Below, one piece after another: positions 16,643-24,765 of a stretch of 60,305 bases of DNA; position 1 is the first letter of the stretch, and every line of letters begins with the position of its first letter. A program made the translations under genes and the position numbers. The notes beneath the pieces were generated by a model. The model saw nothing but the letters and a program-made list of their open reading frames with translations. It searched no databases and was not told where the DNA came from. Location: contig NZ_BSTN01000035.1 of assembly GCF_030269545.1 (NCBI RefSeq), forward strand, positions 1-60,305, in the 5' to 3' direction. Source of the DNA: Actinomadura sp. NBRC 104425 (GTDB lineage: Bacteria; Actinomycetota; Actinomycetes; Streptosporangiales; Streptosporangiaceae).

Positions 16643-17755
16643 CTACTCGTCGACGGGGACGGGGTCGGCCTCGGCGGCGGACGCGCCGCTGTGGGCGACG
16701 GCGGCCTTGGCGACCTCGTCGGTGGCGCTGACCGTGGCGTTCTCCGGGAAGTGGCAGGCGGCCAGGTGCCCCGGGCTCAGCTCCACCAGCGGCGGCTCGA
16801 CCTGCTTGCAGATGTCCTGCGCCTTCCAGCAGCGGGTGTGGAAGCGGCAGGCCGGCGGCGGGTCCAGCGGGCTGGGCACGTCGCCCTGCAGGCGGATGCG
16901 CTCGCGGTCGCCCCGCCGCGCCGGGTCGGGGATCGGCACCGCCGACAGCAGCGCGTTGGTGTAGGGGTGCATCGGCCGCTCGTACAGGTCGTCGCGGTCC
17001 GCCAGCTCCACGATCTTGCCGAGGTACATGACGGCGACCCGGTCGGAGATGTGCCGCACCACCGACAGGTCGTGCGCGATGACGATGTAGGTGAGGTTCA
17101 GCTCGTCCTGCAGGTCCTCCAGCAGGTTCACCACCTGCGCCTGCACCGACACGTCCAGCGCCGACACCGGCTCGTCGGCCACGATCAGCTTGGGCCGCAG
17201 CGCCAGGGTGCGGGCGATGCCGATGCGCTGCCGCTGACCGCCGGAGAACTCGTGCGGGTAGCGGTTGTAGTGCTCGGGGTTGAGGCCGACCAGCTCCAGC
17301 AGCTCCTGCACGGCCTTCTTGACGCCCTGCTCGGTTGCGATCTTCTGCAGCCGGAACGGCGCCCCGACGATCGCCCCGACCGTCTGCCGCGGGTTCAGCG
17401 ACGAGTACGGATCCTGGAAGATCATCTGGATGTCCCGGCGCAGCGGCCGCAGCTGCCGCTGGGACATGTGGGTGATGTCCTGCCCTTCGAAGGTGATCGA
17501 GCCGAAGCTGGGCTCCAGCAGCCGCATGATCATGCGGCCGGTGGTGGTCTTGCCGCAGCCCGACTCGCCCACCAGGCCCAGCGTCTCGCCCTTGCGGACC
17601 GAGAACGACACCCCGTCCACGGCCTTGACGGCGCCGACCTGCCGCCGCAGCAGCCCGGCGGTGACCGGGAAGTGCTTGCCGAGGTTCTGCACCGACAGCA
17701 GGAGCTCGGCCTCGGTGGCGGTCTCGGTCTCGGCCGCGGTTGTCTTGGTGCTCAC
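16643..17755 (-). CDS. Dipeptide/oligopeptide ABC transporter ATPase, DppF type
   Basis: A 370-residue ATPase. It has Walker A GESGCGKTT, LSGGQ equivalent FSGGQRQR, Walker B LIVADEPVSALD and H-loop IAHD. The C-terminal oligo_HPY region contains CRFHTRC and CKQVEPPL, cysteines that bind a 4Fe-4S cluster in DppD/DppF. A Thr/Glu-rich N-terminal tail precedes the domain. GTG at 17755 has a GGGTGGG site. An alternative GTG at 17779 overlaps the previous stop. Fourth gene of the importer operon. Confidence 0.92.
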   Translation of the reverse strand: MSTKTTAAETETATEAELLLSVQNLGKHFPVTAGLLRRQVGAVKAVDGVSFSVRKGETLGLVGESGCGKTTTGRMIMRLLEPSFGSITFEGQDITHMSQRQLRPLRRDIQMIFQDPYSSLNPRQTVGAIVGAPFRLQKIATEQGVKKAVQELLELVGLNPEHYNRYPHEFSGGQRQRIGIARTLALRPKLIVADEPVSALDVSVQAQVVNLLEDLQDELNLTYIVIAHDLSVVRHISDRVAVMYLGKIVELADRDDLYERPMHPYTNALLSAVPIPDPARRGDRERIRLQGDVPSPLDPPPACRFHTRCWKAQDICKQVEPPLVELSPGHLAACHFPENATVSATDEVAKAAVAHSGASAAEADPVPVDE

Positions 17756-17775
17756 AGTCGTCCCACCCGTGCTCG

Positions 17776-18957
17776 TCACAGTTTCGGCGCGATCTCGGTG
17801 TTCCAGATCTCCCGCCGCCGGCTCAGCGGCAGGTGGCAGGCGACCTTGTGGCCCGGTTCCACCTCGCGCAGCTCCGGCCGTTCCGTCTCGCTCTTGCCGT
17901 CGGTCAGCCCGGCGTAGGCGCAGCGCGGGTTGAACGCGCAGCCCTGCGGCACGTTGATCAGGCTCGGCGGGGTGCCCTTGATCGGCATGAGCCGTTCCGC
18001 GCGGGCCCGGTCCAGCCGCGGCATCGACCCGAGCAGGCCCCACGTGTAGGGGTGCAGCGGCCGGTGGAAGGCGTCGTCGACGGAGGCGTACTCCACGCAG
18101 CGGCCCGCGTACATCACCAGGATGTCGTCGGACAGCTCGGCCACCACCCCCAGGTCGTGGGTGATCATGATGACCGCGGAGTTGAACTCCTCCTGCAGAT
18201 CGCGGATGAGGTCGAGGATCTGCGCCTGCACCGTCACGTCCAGCGCGGTGGTGGGCTCGTCGGCGATCAGCAGTTCGGGGTTGCAGGACAGCGCCATCGC
18301 GATCATCGCGCGCTGGCGCATGCCGCCGGAGAACTGGTGCGGGTAGTCGTCCACCCGCCGGTCCGGGCGGGGGATGCCGACCCGGCCGAGCATGTCGATG
18401 GCGTGCTTGCGGGCGACCTGCTTGGACACGTCGTTGTGCAGCCGGTACGCCTCGATGATCTGCTGGCCCACCGTGTAGAACGGGTGCATCGCCGACAGCG
18501 GGTCCTGGAAGATCATCGCCATGGTCCGGCCGCGGAGCCGACGCACCTCGTCGGGCGGGGCGCCGACCAGCTCCTTGCCGTTCAGCCAGATCTCCCCCGA
18601 CACGCGGGCGTTACGCCGGTTGTGCAGGCCGAGGATGCCCAGGCTGGTGACGCTCTTGCCGGAGCCGGACTCGCCCACGATGCCGAGGGTCTTGCCGCGT
18701 TCGAGCCGGAACGACAGCCCGTCCACCGACTTGACCAGGCCGTCGTCGGTCGGGAAGTGGATGCGCAGGTCGCGCACTTCCAGGAACGCCGTCGACGGCG
18801 ACCCGGCGGTGTCGGCGGCCGTCTTCACCAGGCCGATGCCCTCGCCGGCCTTCTCGCCGGCGCTCTTGCCGCCCTTCGTGCCGTCGACCTTGCGGACCGC
18901 GCCCGTGACGATCTCGACCTCGCCGGCCTTGTCGGCCTTGTCCTTGCCCTTCGCCAT
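17776..18957 (-). CDS. Dipeptide/oligopeptide ABC transporter ATPase, DppD type
   Basis: A 393-residue ATPase with an unusual 55-residue Lys/Gly-rich N-terminal extension before the ABC domain (domain from about residue 58). It has Walker A GESGSGKS, signature FSGGMRQR, Walker B LLIADEPTTALD and H-loop ITHD. The C-terminal oligo_HPY segment has CAFNPRCAYA. The start ATG overlaps the stop of the dppB-like gene (TGATG). Pairs with the DppF-type ATPase downstream. Confidence 0.93.
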   Translation of the reverse strand: MAKGKDKADKAGEVEIVTGAVRKVDGTKGGKSAGEKAGEGIGLVKTAADTAGSPSTAFLEVRDLRIHFPTDDGLVKSVDGLSFRLERGKTLGIVGESGSGKSVTSLGILGLHNRRNARVSGEIWLNGKELVGAPPDEVRRLRGRTMAMIFQDPLSAMHPFYTVGQQIIEAYRLHNDVSKQVARKHAIDMLGRVGIPRPDRRVDDYPHQFSGGMRQRAMIAMALSCNPELLIADEPTTALDVTVQAQILDLIRDLQEEFNSAVIMITHDLGVVAELSDDILVMYAGRCVEYASVDDAFHRPLHPYTWGLLGSMPRLDRARAERLMPIKGTPPSLINVPQGCAFNPRCAYAGLTDGKSETERPELREVEPGHKVACHLPLSRRREIWNTEIAPKL

Positions 18958-19967
18958 CAGCTGTGCCTCACCCTCGGGTCGACGATCCCGTACAGCAGGT
19001 CGACGACCAGGTTCGCCAGGACGATGAACAGCGCCGCGACCGACACCACGCCGAGCACCACCGGAAGGTCGCTGCCGACCACGCCGGCCAGCGCCAGCTC
19101 GCCCAGGCCGTGCAGCCCGAACGTGCGTTCGGTGAGCACCGCGCCGCCCAGCAGCAGCCCGATGTCCAGGCCGAACAGCGTCAGCAGCGGCGTCAGCGTG
19201 CCGCGCAGCGCGTGCTTGGTGATGACCGTCTTCTCCGGCAGCCCCTTGGCCCGCGCGGTGCGGATGTAGTCCTCGTTCAGGGTGTCCAGCATGCCCGCCC
19301 GCGTCATCCGCGCGTACATCGCCGCGTACAGGAACGCCAGCGTCACCCACGGGAGTATGAGATTACCCGCCCAGGCGAACGGGTTGTCCAGGAAGGAGTG
19401 GTAGCTGACCGGCGGCAGCAGGCCCCACTCGTGCACGATGAACGTCAGCGACAGCAGACCGGTGAAGAAGATCGGCAGCGACACTCCGGCCAGCGCCACC
19501 AGCATCGCGGCCCGGTCGAAGATCGAGCCCTTGCGCAGCGCCGACAGCACGCCGATGGACACGCCGATCGCCAGCCACAGCGTCGCCGCCCCCACCACCA
19601 GCGAGAGCGTCACCGGGAACCGGTCGACGATCTGGTCGGTGACGTTGGTGCTGGTGCGGAAGGAGTAGCCGAAGCACGGCGCCGGGCAGTCGATCTTCTC
19701 GGTGCCGGTGTCGTAGGTGTCGCCGACCACCACGCCCTTGAGGAACCGGCCGTACTGCACCGGGATGGGGTCGTCGAACCCGAGCCGTTCCTTGATGGCC
19801 TGCACCGTCTCCGGCGTCGGCGACTTGCCGGCGAAACGGGAGGCCAGTTCGTCGGTGCTGGTGCCGGCCAACCGGGGCAGCAGGAAGAAGATGGAGAAGG
19901 TGACCGCGCTGATGACCACCATCAGCGCGACCGCGCCCACGAGCCGGCGAACGATGTATGCGATCAC
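18957..19967 (-). CDS. Dipeptide/oligopeptide ABC transporter permease, DppB type
   Basis: A 336-residue permease. The N-terminal MIAYIVRRLVGAVALMVVISAVTF-type first helix, an extended periplasmic loop (residues about 35-115, with two Cys in DCPAPC), and five further helices follow. The EAA loop is DYIRTARAKGLPEKTV (about 243-258). The binding protein lies upstream, separated by a strong hairpin at 19981-20017, so the permease is probably made in smaller amounts. Confidence 0.94.
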   Translation of the reverse strand: MIAYIVRRLVGAVALMVVISAVTFSIFFLLPRLAGTSTDELASRFAGKSPTPETVQAIKERLGFDDPIPVQYGRFLKGVVVGDTYDTGTEKIDCPAPCFGYSFRTSTNVTDQIVDRFPVTLSLVVGAATLWLAIGVSIGVLSALRKGSIFDRAAMLVALAGVSLPIFFTGLLSLTFIVHEWGLLPPVSYHSFLDNPFAWAGNLILPWVTLAFLYAAMYARMTRAGMLDTLNEDYIRTARAKGLPEKTVITKHALRGTLTPLLTLFGLDIGLLLGGAVLTERTFGLHGLGELALAGVVGSDLPVVLGVVSVAALFIVLANLVVDLLYGIVDPRVRHS

Positions 19968-19980
19968 GGTCTGCGGCGGT

Positions 19981-20017
19981 GGGCGGCCGCCCGGGCTCGT
20001 GACCCGGGCGGCCGCCC
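19981..20017 (-). terminator. Perfect 15-bp hairpin between binding protein and permease
   Basis: GGGCGGCCGCCCGGG (19981-19995) is matched exactly by 20003-20017 around a 7-nt loop. It stands in the 92-bp gap between the solute-binding gene and the DppB-type gene, 13 bp before the latter's start. There is no T tract. It probably stabilises or partly terminates the binding-protein mRNA, and being so close to the start it could also block ribosome loading. Confidence 0.75.
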
Positions 20018-20059
20018 GACGCCTTCACCTGCTTTCGTTCAGCGAGTGGTGTCGGGGCC

Positions 20060-21808
20060 TCAGCCGCTCAGGCCGAGCGTGGAGTAGTTGTACATGCCGT
20101 AGCCCTCGTGGAAGAAGACGTTGGTCAGCGTCTCCGGCCGGTACAGCAGGGACTTGGCGTACACGTTGGGGATGACACCGGCCTCCTTGCGGAAGATGTC
20201 GTCCACCTGGTTGTACAGCTGGGCGCGCTGGTTGCGGTCGGCGATGCCCATCACGTCGTCCCAGATCTTGTTGACCTGGGCGTTGTCGAACAGGCCCGCG
20301 TTGGCGTTGCCGGACTCGACGATCGCGTCCTTGTCGGTGATCGCCTGCAGGAAGCCGTAGCCGGTCGGCCAGTCGGCGTGCCAGCCGTAGGTGCCGAGGC
20401 CGATGCCCTCCTTCTCGACGAAGGACGGCGAGCCGAACTGGTCGTTGGTGTAGGTGTTGGCCGGGTAGCCCTGCAGGTTCAGCTTGATGCCGACGCGGCC
20501 CAGGGACTGCTGCAGCGCCTCGGCGACCGCCTTCTCCTTCGGCCGGTCGCTGCGGTAGACCATCTTGGTCTCGAAGCCGTTGGGCTTGCCGCACCGCTGC
20601 AGCGCCTGCTTGGCCTGCTCGACGTCGCCGGTGTAGCCCTTCTCGGCCTTGGTGTAGTAGTCGGTGCCCTTCTGGCGGCCCTCGACGTTCGGCGGCATGA
20701 TCGAGGTGGACAGCTCGCCGCCGACGTCACCGCCGTAGGCGCGCCACATCGCGTCGCGGTTGGCGGCCCACACCATCGCCTTGCGGCACTCCAGCGGGAT
20801 CAGCTTGGTGTTGATCGGGTTGTACCAGCTGAAGCCGCCGGGCGGGTTGTCGGCGTTCTCCCGCTTCTTGGGGTCGGTGAGGATCGCCTTGCGGGCGTTG
20901 TCCTGCACGCCGGTGCCCGGCAGGTCCACGTGGATCTGCCCGGCCATCAGCTGGTTGTCCAGCTCGTCGGCGTTCATGCCGGCGATCAGCTGGATCTGGT
21001 CGGGCAGCTGCTTGCGGTTGGGGTCGGTGGACTGGTCCCACTGGTCGTTGCGGACCAGCGTGCCGCCCTTGCCGGGCTCGTAGTCCTTCTCCCACTTGTA
21101 GGGGCCGGACGACACCGGGTGCAGGCCGTACCGCTCGCCCTTGTCCTTGCTCTGCGGCACCGGCGTGGTCTGGCCGCTGAAGGTGACCAGCTCGTTGAAC
21201 TCGGCGAACGGCTTCTTGAGGTGGAAGACGACGGTGTAGTCGTCGGGGGTGGTGACGCCCTTGAAGTGGTCGAGGTTCTTGTCCTTGTAGGGGCCCTTGT
21301 AACCGTCGGCGTCCAGGAGGGCGGAGAAGTAGCTCGGGCCGTTGCGCAGCACGCCGCGGTCGAAGGTGCGGGCCACGGCGTAGCGGATGTCCTTCGCCGT
21401 GATCTCCGTGCCGTCCTCGTACTTCAGGCCCTTCTTCAGCTTGTAGGTCCAGCTCTTGCCGTCCGGGCTGACCTGGCCGAGGCCCTCGGCGAGGTCCGGG
21501 ACCGGCTGCCAGCCCTCGGCGCCGGGCTTGGCCGGGTAGGTCAGCAGCATCCGCGAGTACAGCCGGGCGAAGTTGTTCGCCCACGCGTAGTACATGTCGC
21601 CCGGGTCGATCGAGTCGATGTCGGAGCTGGTGGCCATCTTCAGCACGCCGCCGCGCCGGTCCGACGGGTTGTGGATCTTGCCGACGGCGGCATTGCTGAC
21701 CTGGGTGCTGGCGCTGCCGCTTTCGTCGTCGCCGCCTCCGCACGCCGACACCAGGCTGACTGCCAGTGCGCCGGCGGCCGCGGCCGCAAGGACCTTGGGC
21801 CTTCTCAT
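20060..21808 (-). CDS. Lipoprotein substrate-binding protein of a peptide ABC importer (SBP family 5)
   Basis: A 582-residue extracellular lipoprotein. The signal peptide ends in the lipobox LVSAC with lipidated Cys23, followed by a Gly/Asp/Ser linker. The SBP_bac_5 domain includes AEGLGQVSPDGKSWTYKLKKG and ITAKDIRYAVARTFD. It binds peptides or similar cargo for the neighbouring permeases. The start is ATG with AAAGGGA upstream. Located between the DppC-type and DppB-type genes. Confidence 0.95.
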   Translation of the reverse strand: MRRPKVLAAAAAGALAVSLVSACGGGDDESGSASTQVSNAAVGKIHNPSDRRGGVLKMATSSDIDSIDPGDMYYAWANNFARLYSRMLLTYPAKPGAEGWQPVPDLAEGLGQVSPDGKSWTYKLKKGLKYEDGTEITAKDIRYAVARTFDRGVLRNGPSYFSALLDADGYKGPYKDKNLDHFKGVTTPDDYTVVFHLKKPFAEFNELVTFSGQTTPVPQSKDKGERYGLHPVSSGPYKWEKDYEPGKGGTLVRNDQWDQSTDPNRKQLPDQIQLIAGMNADELDNQLMAGQIHVDLPGTGVQDNARKAILTDPKKRENADNPPGGFSWYNPINTKLIPLECRKAMVWAANRDAMWRAYGGDVGGELSTSIMPPNVEGRQKGTDYYTKAEKGYTGDVEQAKQALQRCGKPNGFETKMVYRSDRPKEKAVAEALQQSLGRVGIKLNLQGYPANTYTNDQFGSPSFVEKEGIGLGTYGWHADWPTGYGFLQAITDKDAIVESGNANAGLFDNAQVNKIWDDVMGIADRNQRAQLYNQVDDIFRKEAGVIPNVYAKSLLYRPETLTNVFFHEGYGMYNYSTLGLSG

Positions 21809-21846
21809 GAGTTCCCTTTCAACTATGACGGTCGTCCCCGCGGGGG

Positions 21847-22842
21847 TCAGCGGGTCCGGGGGTCGAGTGCGTCGCGCAGTCCGTCGCCGAACACGTTGAA
21901 GGCCATGACGGTGACGAAGATCGCGACACCGGGGATGACCACGTAGTAGGGCGCGATCTGGTAGGTGCTGACCGCGGTGGTCAGCATGCCGCCCCACGAC
22001 GGCGTGGGCGGCTCGATGCCGACGCCCAGGAACGACAGCGCCGCCTCGAACAGGATGTTCGTGGGGATCATCAGGGTGGCGTACACCAGGATCGGCGCGA
22101 CCAGGTTCGGCAGGATCTCGCGGACGATGATGTACGGGGCGCGGGCGCCCATGGAGCGGGCGGCGTCCACGAACTCGCGTTCGCGCAGCGACAGCGTCTG
22201 CCCGCGCACGATCCGGCCGATGTAGGGCCAGCTGAAGAAGCCGATGATGAACACCAGCATCGCGATCCGCAGCCCGTTGCCGCTCAGGCCCAGCATCGAG
22301 TCGGGCATCACGCCGACGATGGCGATGGAGAACAGCAGCAGCGGGAAGGCCAGGAACACGTCCATCAGCCGCGCGATCACCGCGTCGATCCAGCCGCCGA
22401 AGTATCCGGCGATGACGCCGAGGGCGGTGCCGATGACGGCGGCCACCACGGTGGCCAGGAAGCCGACCAGCAGCGACACCCGGGAGCCGTAGACGATGCG
22501 GCTGAACAGGTCGCGGCCGGTGGTGGGCTCCAGGCCGAGCAGGAAGTCGCCGCTCATGCCGCCGAGCGGCTTCATGGGGGCGCCCAGCGTCGGGTCGATG
22601 AGCTCCTGGTGGTACTCGTTCGGGGGGTGTCCGAACAGTTTGACCAGCAGCGGCGCGAAGACCGCCACGAGCACCAGCAGGATGATCACCACGCCGCCGG
22701 TCATGGCGACCTTGTCGCGCCGTAGCCGCAGCCAGGCGATCTGCCCGAGGGAGCGGCCCTGGATGGCTTTGCGCCCGACCCCCTCGAGGACGGCGTCCGG
22801 CTGGGCCGTGTCGGCCCCGGACACCTCGATCGGTGCGGTCAC
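21847..22842 (-). CDS. Dipeptide/oligopeptide ABC transporter permease, DppC type
   Basis: A 331-residue permease and the first gene of the importer operon. The OppC N-terminal region (about 30-75) precedes the transport domain, whose EAA loop is EFVDAARSMGARAPYI. FLGVGIEPPTPSWG near the C-terminus is family-typical. GTG start with AGGAGGT 8 nt upstream. The order C, binding protein, B, D, F is unusual but complete. Confidence 0.94.
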   Translation of the reverse strand: MTAPIEVSGADTAQPDAVLEGVGRKAIQGRSLGQIAWLRLRRDKVAMTGGVVIILLVLVAVFAPLLVKLFGHPPNEYHQELIDPTLGAPMKPLGGMSGDFLLGLEPTTGRDLFSRIVYGSRVSLLVGFLATVVAAVIGTALGVIAGYFGGWIDAVIARLMDVFLAFPLLLFSIAIVGVMPDSMLGLSGNGLRIAMLVFIIGFFSWPYIGRIVRGQTLSLREREFVDAARSMGARAPYIIVREILPNLVAPILVYATLMIPTNILFEAALSFLGVGIEPPTPSWGGMLTTAVSTYQIAPYYVVIPGVAIFVTVMAFNVFGDGLRDALDPRTR

Positions 22843-23215
22843 GCTGCGTACCTCCTACCGTTCGGCCACGTCGCCGCAGACGCACGCGCCGCGGGCACGG
22901 GATCACCGCGCCGCTTGCCCGTTACGCCGTTTTGCTGAGGGAAAACTAGTCCTTCGGCCACGACTGTCCATCCGCGGACCCGCTGTCTGCCAGTACCCGT
23001 TTCTGACTTGTGATCTCGTCGTCATCTGGGGCACATGCGATCCGCACAATGGAAGCGACAAACCGCCCAGATCGTACGCTTGGTTCCGGGCTGACCGAGC
23101 CGCCGGAGCCGGTCGACCCCGCAGGCTTTATCGTTCCGAAGCCGATTCGATATGGATTCGGCGCAGGTCAGGGGCGTGCGACGGGAGCGGCTTGCGGGAA
23201 GGCGGGCTCTGCCGT

Positions 23216-23267
23216 GACCGACGGGCCATGACCGATGGGCCGCGACCGACGGGCCGCGACCAATGGG
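23216..23267. repeat. 14-bp imperfect tandem repeat, 3.7 copies
   Basis: Units resembling GACCGACGGGCCGC start at 23216, 23230, 23244 and 23258, the last one partial. They lie just 3' of the terminator hairpin that ends the small membrane-protein gene. Confidence 0.7.
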
Positions 23268-23270
23268 AAA

Positions 23271-23295
23271 CGGCCGGGACGTCGCGTCCCGGCCG
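23271..23295 (-). terminator. Intrinsic terminator of the small membrane-protein gene
   Basis: CGGCCGGGACG (23271-23281) pairs exactly with 23285-23295 around a 3-nt loop. On the minus strand it is followed by TTTCCCATT. It is 91 bp past the stop of the gene at 23387. Confidence 0.7.
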
Positions 23296-23386
23296 CCGTC
23301 GGCGCGCCCGGCTCTCCTCCCCCGCCGCCCGCCGTCACGGGGCGTGCGGGGAGCGGCGCTCCTCGATCACGCTGCTCGCCGCCGTG

Positions 23387-23806
23387 CTACTGGATGCCGC
23401 GGTTGCGGAGGATCTGCTCGATCTCCGCCATCTCCGGGTCCACCTCGGCGGGCCGTGCCTTCTCCACGGCCCGGCCCTTCGGCGCGGCCGCCGCCCCCGC
23501 GGACCCTCCGCCGCGCTCCACGGCGCGGCCGCCCCCGCCGGCCCGGCGGCTCAGCATCGCCCCCGACGTCAGGTACAGCAGCACCGCCAGCCCGGCCACG
23601 GCCACCCCCGCCCACTTGGCGGGGCTGAACGCCAGGTCGGCCAGGAACCCGGTCACGCCGGTCATGGCGGCCGCCAGCGGCACCAGCGACCAGGCCGCGC
23701 CGCGCAGCCCCGAGGCGGCGCCGCGGCGGCGGTAGAGGCCCCAGCTGATCAGCAGCCCGAGCGCGGTGACGCCCAGGCTGATCGCGTAGATGACGGTGTC
23801 GCTCAT
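23387..23806 (-). CDS. Small membrane protein of unknown function
   Basis: 139 residues. Three hydrophobic segments lie at about 5-22, 37-55 and 64-82. A Gly/Ala/Arg-rich cytoplasmic linker follows, then an acidic C-terminal helix ending EIEQILRNRGIQ. I recognise no family. Similar C-terminal IEQIL-type helices occur in small actinobacterial membrane proteins of unknown role. The start ATG has a GAGGGGG-type site. It ends in a clear terminator and lies downstream of the HAD phosphatase gene on the same strand. Confidence 0.7.
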   Translation of the reverse strand: MSDTVIYAISLGVTALGLLISWGLYRRRGAASGLRGAAWSLVPLAAAMTGVTGFLADLAFSPAKWAGVAVAGLAVLLYLTSGAMLSRRAGGGGRAVERGGGSAGAAAAPKGRAVEKARPAEVDPEMAEIEQILRNRGIQ

Positions 23807-23982
23807 GCCGGCCCCCTCAGTGCGTGCTGCCGTGCTCTCCCCATCGTCACACGTCCGGCGCGGACGTCGCTCCTCCCCGCGAAGGGTTGTGCGCCCCGGC
23901 GCTCCTCCCCCGGCGTGAGGCTCCCCCTGGGTAACGAGCGGGACCCCCGCGGCGCCTCCCGCCCCTCGGGTACCGGCCGGGG

Positions 23983-24660
23983 TCAGGCGACCAGGGCGGC
24001 CAGGCGCGGCAGATCGACCTCGGTCAGGGAGGCGACGACGGTGCGGCCCGGCGCGGACGGCACCGGCAGCAGGCTGGGCACCGCGACCGTCACGCACCCG
24101 GCGGCCTCGGCGGCGGCCAGGCCGTTGGGCGAGTCCTCCAGCGCCACGCAGCGGCGCGGCTGGACGCCCAGCCGGGCCGTGGCGGTCAGGTACGGCTCGG
24201 GGTCGGGCTTGGTGCGCGCCACCTCGTCACCGGCGACCGTCACCGCGAAGTGTTCGCGGCCGACCGCGTCCAGCACCGGCTCCAGGAGCCGCCGGTGGCT
24301 GGAGGACACCAGCGCGGCCGGCACCCCCGCGGCGCGGACCTCGGCCAGCAGCCGCTTGGCGCCCGGCAGCAGCGGCACGCATGCGCCGAGCCGCTCGGCC
24401 ATGCCGTCCAGCATCCGCCGGGCCACCTCGGCGGGCGGCACGTCCGCGCCGGTCAGCTCCAGCATGTACCGGACGGCCTTGTCCAGCGAGCCGCCCAGCA
24501 TCCGCTGCTGGTCCTCGGTGCTCCACGTGCCGCCCAGCCAGGCGACGACCTCCTCCTCGACCTCCAGCCACAGCCGCTCGGAGTCGATCAGCAGCCCGTC
24601 CATGTCGAACAGCACGGCCTGCGGCAGCTCGCCGGTACTCACGCGCCTCCTCGTGTCCAT
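23983..24660 (-). CDS. HAD-superfamily phosphatase (beta-phosphoglucomutase-like)
   Basis: A 225-residue HAD hydrolase. Motif I is FDMDGLLIDSE (residues about 18-28) with nucleophile and acid-base Asp, motif II VSSSHRR (about 117), motif III Lys in RTKPDPEPY, and motif IV ALEDSPNG. The helical cap between motifs I and II has the subfamily I pattern of phosphoglycolate or sugar-phosphate phosphatases. The substrate is not predictable. It lies 106 bp downstream of metH on the same strand and may be cotranscribed. Confidence 0.9.
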   Translation of the reverse strand: MDTRRRVSTGELPQAVLFDMDGLLIDSERLWLEVEEEVVAWLGGTWSTEDQQRMLGGSLDKAVRYMLELTGADVPPAEVARRMLDGMAERLGACVPLLPGAKRLLAEVRAAGVPAALVSSSHRRLLEPVLDAVGREHFAVTVAGDEVARTKPDPEPYLTATARLGVQPRRCVALEDSPNGLAAAEAAGCVTVAVPSLLPVPSAPGRTVVASLTEVDLPRLAALVA

Positions 24661-24765
24661 CGTGGTCGTCTCCCCACGGACGGTACGCGATCGCCGCCCG
24701 GACGGGGCCGCCCCGTAGCGGAGATCACAGCGCGCAGGCGCAGGTCACACGGGGTGCGGCGCAGG

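Larger units (their letters stand above)
22843..23386. other. Intergenic region upstream of the peptide importer
   Basis: 544 bp between the importer start (minus strand) and the end of a small membrane-protein gene. It is lower in G+C around 22925-23160 than its surroundings and must hold the importer promoter, though no convincing -35/-10 pair stands out. It contains a short 14-bp repeat array and a terminator (listed separately). No gene was found on either strand. Confidence 0.6.
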
